Part shown: positions 61,601-64,000 of the stretch, in pieces
Numbering within the stretch: position 1 is the first letter of the stretch
How the letters are laid out: each line of letters starts with the position of its first letter
From: Tahibacter amnicola
GTDB lineage: Bacteria; Pseudomonadota; Gammaproteobacteria; Xanthomonadales; Rhodanobacteraceae
NCBI RefSeq assembly: GCF_025398735.1
Contig: NZ_CP104694.1
Location: 4,801,465-4,865,464 of the forward strand
Direction: 5' to 3'
DNA length: 64,000 bases
Program-made: the position numbers and the translations under genes
The notes under the pieces: model-generated
Told to the model about the DNA's origin: nothing
What the model saw: the letters and a program-made list of their open reading frames with translations, nothing else
The model's database searches: none

Positions 61601-62129
61601 GCAACCGGTCAAAGCGCTGCACGCCCGCACCGAAGCAGCCAACCCACAGCGTGCCCTGCCGGTCGAAATGCAGCGAGCGCACGTAGTTGTTCGCAAGGCG
61701 CGTCGTCGTATCAGCCCGGTACCTGATAAACCGGTCATGCTCGGCGTCGTAGTAGGCAAGGCCGCCACTGGCGGTTCCCAGCCACAGGATGCCTTCGGGT
61801 GAGGTGGCCACCACCATCACGACGTTGTCGGGCAAGCTGTGGGGATCGGAGGGATCGTGCTTGTAGACGCGGAAGTCGCGGCCGTCGAATCGATTGAGCC
61901 CGTCACGCGTGGCGACCCACAGGTAGCCGTCGCGATCCTGCGCGAGCGATCGCACGCGATTGTGCGAAAGGCCGTCCTCGATCGCATAGTTCTGGAACCG
62001 GACGGAATACGGGTCAACCGCACGCGCACTCTGCGCGCACAGCAGCAAGAGCAAACCGTACAACACCCACCGCCCGGCGATCGCGACGCCGCCGTTCACG
62101 CCATCGCATGCCCGCGCGCGGGGGATCAT
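58659..62129 (-). CDS. Periplasmic-propeller sensor histidine kinase (Reg_prop, Y_Y_Y)
   Basis: The 1156-aa protein starts at ATG 62129 with a signal/anchor (YGLLLLLCAQSARAVDPYSV). A two-component-propeller region (about 45-690) has repeats such as LAQDRDGYLWVATRDGLNRF and DRQGTLWVGCFGAGVQRF. A Y_Y_Y domain follows (about 700-790; LNYQQSVFGFGFAALDF), then a membrane helix (near 795-820), a coiled coil, HisKA (His about 918 in AGIAHEINTPLGV) and HATPase_c (NLVLNAIQHAF, GSGLGLHIVYNL). It lacks the receiver and HTH of hybrid BT-type sensors. It overlaps the upstream paralogue by four bases. No response regulator is adjacent in the window. Confidence 0.93.
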   Translation of the reverse strand: MIPRARACDGVNGGVAIAGRWVLYGLLLLLCAQSARAVDPYSVRFQNYAIEDGLSHNRVRSLAQDRDGYLWVATRDGLNRFDGRDFRVYKHDPSDPHSLPDNVVMVVATSPEGILWLGTASGGLAYYDAEHDRFIRYRADTTTRLANNYVRSLHFDRQGTLWVGCFGAGVQRFDRLRGVATDAPFGRPTGMRGVHRMVDLPDGGMLFVAGDAIWRWDGRSDQLASFLPVVRGEVQRSTEWAILDANDEVWVVFIEGDLLRLNLDGKVLARYHTGPRGDIKSGEVMGIVETRSGDLWLGTTGGVAWFDRAANRFVDVFHDRADPASPPMEGYVMFEDRDGLIWLGSTSHGLGMHDPTSESVTIFRHHAMDKASLPTDEVRAILPEPDGTFWLGLAGTGGLVHFRPGEGVLARFRHDPADPGSLASDAVSALARGRDGTLWVGFDASGFDRLDPGSRTFHHYRSIAEDPASLPGNLVNGFYVDADDTLWVALDGGGLVSLCKGCTAFKRYYSAEGDPFEIAESTAIDIAQTPDGAIWVGLFGGGVARLDPATGQLERYVAKLHSDEGPANDLVRSLYVDASGTLWLGSPAGLDRVERDPRKGRVSFIHQRHPTWSARGNITCLVADASGVLWAGTSTGLIRFDRAVGIPEIVGRMANRDRASYSNNACAAVGNTMYFGTAAGLIRFDPGVLQPLRSIGPVVVNELLLFNTPIRPSPDDDQAPLQQTLPYTERVNLNYQQSVFGFGFAALDFREPSRVYFRYRLDGLHDSWVPVLPNQRSVTFTGVPYGSYRFRVQAWREGSEPRETGVDVRLVPPPWRSLWAYGLYALMAVATLVAVLWRYHRRLAYERYVAATIRQSEEALRRLNDELESRVAARTSALSQTNVELTLTLAQLREAQQQLVEAEKMASLGGLVAGIAHEINTPLGVCLTAATHLEEQSRQLASRMQTGELRRSELDQYQRMAIESVELILRNLQRADRLVRSFKQTAVDQSTDEWRELDLEQSVRDTLSMIGPVLRVTPHRVTVECPSPVKVFTSGGAVYQIVSNLVLNAIQHAFVPDRPGEIRITIGVQGDLAGLTIADNGRGMDVEERTRAFDPFFTTRRGQGGSGLGLHIVYNLVTQILRGRILCESAPGRGTRFEIQWSPAVGQARQSGVVGS

Positions 62130-64000
62130 CCCGCCTGCCTCTCGCGGGCACGGAACCGGATACGGAAGCGCACCCCCTGTCCCAGCGGGCTGTGACAGAC
62201 AATGTCCCCCTGGAGCAGCTGGGTAACCAGATTGTGCACAATGTGCATACCAAGACCGGAACCACCCTCGCCGCGACGCGTCGTGAAGAAGGGCTCGAAG
62301 ACGCGCGCCCGGACGTTATCGCTCATGCCGACCCCGTTGTCCGCGTAGTCGAGCACGATGTGCTCGCCTTCGCGGGTGACGACGATGCGCACCTGGCCGG
62401 GCGTGTCCGGCACGAATCCGTGGGTGAGCGAGTTCATCACCAGGTTGCTGATGATCTGGTAGAGCGCACCCGGCGCCGTGTCGCACACCAGCCCGGACGG
62501 GCACTCCAGATCCACCTTGTGCGGCGTCTTCTTGAGTGTCGGCCCCAGCATGATCAGCACTTCGTGCAGCGTGGTGGCCAGGTCGACCGTGCGACGTGCC
62601 TCGGTGGTCTGGTCGACCGCGACGCGCTTGAAGCTTTTGACCAGTTCGTCGGCACGCTGCAGATTGCGCAGGATGATGTCGCAGCTGGCATTGGCCGTTT
62701 CGCGAAAACGCGTGAGCATGCCGGTCTGGACCGGCCCCTGCCCGGTGCGGCCGAACAGCACGCGCAACTCTTCCTGAAGGTGCGAGGCTGCCGTCACGCT
62801 GACACCGACCGGTGTATTGATCTCATGGGCGATACCGGCCACCAGACCACCCAGCGAGGCGTATTTCTCCGCCTCGACGAGCTGGCGCTGCGCCGTGGTG
62901 AGGTTGCGCAAGGCATCGCGCAACTCCGCTGTCCGGTGTTCGACGCGCGCTTCCAGCGCTTCGTTCATTTCCAGCAGCGCCGCCTCGGCCGCCTTGAGCG
63001 GCGAGATGTCGTGCAGCGTGCCGGCAAGCCGCAGCGCACGACCGTCCACATCGCGCGCGGCGACGCGCGCGTGCGCCATCAGCCAGCACCAGTCGCCATA
63101 ACGGTCACGCAGGCGAAAACTGGCTTCGAAATTTTCGCTATGCCCGCGCAGATGGCGGCTGAGCAGCGCGCGCACCACAGCGCGATCGTCCGGATGCACG
63201 AGGCAGCGAAAATCACGCAAGGTGAAGTGCCCGGCAATATGTTCCGGCGGCAGTCGTGGCAAGGGATTCTCGCGCCGCACGCCACCACGCAGCAGGTCCA
63301 CGTCCCACAACTCGCCGCCACTGCCCCACAGCACCAGCTTGAGCCGCGCTTCGCTCTGCCGGATGGCTTCCTGCACCAGGGCCTTGCGCCGCTGCTGCCC
63401 GCGCACCTGCCAGCCGACCAGCGCTCCCAGAGAAGCCATGGTCAGCGCGTAGAGCGTCTTGGCCGGCCACGACAGCCACGGCGGCGGTGAGACGGCGATC
63501 TTCACCTGCGCTTCCTTGGGCCCCCAGTCGGCCCCCTGGTTGCGCGCCCTGACCCGGAGCACGTAGTTGCCGGGCACCAGGTGCGTGTAGGTGGCGTTGT
63601 GAGCGGCAACGGCTGTTTCAATCCAGTTGCTGTCGAGCGGATCGAGGCGGAACGAGTAGCGCACGCGCGAGGGATCGTTCGCCTCGGGCGCCGAGAAGGC
63701 GACAGTGAGCATGCCCTGGCGATGGTTGAGCGTCAGCTGGCCACCCGTCCAGACGGTCTGGGTCAGGGGCGAATCCGGCTGGCGCCAGGCCGGCGCCATC
63801 GAACGGTTGTAGATCAGCACATCGGTCAGCAAGGGCTGCGGCGCCGGCGCGGCTTCCAGCCGGGTGGGATCGAACACGTTGGCACCGGCCGCGCCCCCGA
63901 ACACCATGATGCCGTACGCCGTACGCGTGGTGCCACCGATGTAGTAGCCCGTCGGAAACATGCCTTCCCGGCTGCCGAAATTCAGCACCTCACCGCTCTG
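62126..64000 (-). CDS. Propeller-type sensor histidine kinase, partial (N-terminus beyond right edge)
   Basis: The frame enters from the right edge (QSGEVLNFGSREGMFPTGYY) and its 624 visible residues hold the end of the propeller region, a Y_Y_Y domain (LTLNHRQGMLTVAFSA), a membrane helix (about 170-190), a PAS/PAC domain (PLPRLPPEHIAGHFTLRDFR; FEASFRLRDRYGDWCWLMAH), HisKA (AGIAHEINTPVGV) and HATPase_c (GSGLGMHIVHNLV). It is paralogous to the downstream kinase in the same order, with an added PAS domain. The stop overlaps the next ATG (ATGA), so the two sensors are co-translated. Confidence 0.93.
   Translation of the reverse strand, partial: QSGEVLNFGSREGMFPTGYYIGGTTRTAYGIMVFGGAAGANVFDPTRLEAAPAPQPLLTDVLIYNRSMAPAWRQPDSPLTQTVWTGGQLTLNHRQGMLTVAFSAPEANDPSRVRYSFRLDPLDSNWIETAVAAHNATYTHLVPGNYVLRVRARNQGADWGPKEAQVKIAVSPPPWLSWPAKTLYALTMASLGALVGWQVRGQQRRKALVQEAIRQSEARLKLVLWGSGGELWDVDLLRGGVRRENPLPRLPPEHIAGHFTLRDFRCLVHPDDRAVVRALLSRHLRGHSENFEASFRLRDRYGDWCWLMAHARVAARDVDGRALRLAGTLHDISPLKAAEAALLEMNEALEARVEHRTAELRDALRNLTTAQRQLVEAEKYASLGGLVAGIAHEINTPVGVSVTAASHLQEELRVLFGRTGQGPVQTGMLTRFRETANASCDIILRNLQRADELVKSFKRVAVDQTTEARRTVDLATTLHEVLIMLGPTLKKTPHKVDLECPSGLVCDTAPGALYQIISNLVMNSLTHGFVPDTPGQVRIVVTREGEHIVLDYADNGVGMSDNVRARVFEPFFTTRRGEGGSGLGMHIVHNLVTQLLQGDIVCHSPLGQGVRFRIRFRARERQAG

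Overview
The window reads as a chromosomal segment of a high-GC gammaproteobacterium, most likely of the Lysobacterales/Xanthomonadales and probably near Rhodanobacteraceae (Dokdonella/Tahibacter-like). This rests on the gene order map-glnD-dapD-yffB-like-dapE beside rpsB-tsf-pyrH-frr-uppS-cdsA-dxr-rseP-bamA-skp-lpxD-fabZ-lpxA-lpxB-rnhB-dnaE, on a secreted ELWxxDGT-repeat protein with a C-terminal IFRNGFE motif, and on a branched-chain acyl-CoA gene set. The taxon is an inference from order and motifs, not from a search.

Layout. (1) 1-5539, minus strand: one operon map > glnD > dapD > ArsC/YffB-like > dapE (dapE runs off the left edge), for N-terminal methionine removal, nitrogen signalling and lysine/peptidoglycan precursors. 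(2) 5540-8978: a secreted ELW-repeat protein plus the decayed end of a second copy, sitting between map and rpsB, then the rpsB promoter and leader. (3) 8979-29589, plus strand: translation factors, UMP kinase, undecaprenyl diphosphate and phospholipid synthesis, the MEP-pathway gene dxr, outer-membrane assembly and the lipid A genes, ending in rnhB and dnaE. A membrane-bound LtaS/OpgB-type phosphotransferase is inserted between lpxB and rnhB.

(4) 29651-38335 is accessory. It holds two paralogous secreted Cys-containing proteins, one with an expanded NIVVFGPG tandem repeat; a frameshifted secreted protein; a MORN-repeat protein; a small membrane protein divergent from an XRE/MmyB-type regulator; an alpha/beta hydrolase; a membrane-anchored unknown; and an AIM24 protein. 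(5) 38358-43638, minus: a three-gene signalling operon with 4-bp overlaps, REC-REC-GGDEF-EAL > CHASE-PAS histidine kinase > single-domain response regulator. (6) 43872-51063: fused acyl-CoA mutase IcmF, a secreted CBM-like protein, leucine dehydrogenase, an EthD-like protein and isovaleryl-CoA dehydrogenase. This is a branched-chain amino-acid/acyl-CoA module that fits a lineage rich in iso-branched fatty acids. (7) 51506-64000: an HD-GYP response regulator, a serine hydrolase, a LysR regulator divergent from an enoyl reductase-like MDR protein, a small basic protein, an ankyrin gene broken by one base, and two overlapping giant two-component sensors with propeller/Y_Y_Y architecture, the second cut by the right edge.

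No tRNA, rRNA, CRISPR array, insertion sequence or prophage gene was recognised. The observations most worth following are the NIVVFGPG repeat family, the two precisely located frameshifts (C6 tract at 32232-32237; one base near 57138-57141), the ELW-gene duplication scar flanked by a near-identical 21-bp direct repeat, and the LtaS-like gene in the lipid A operon.
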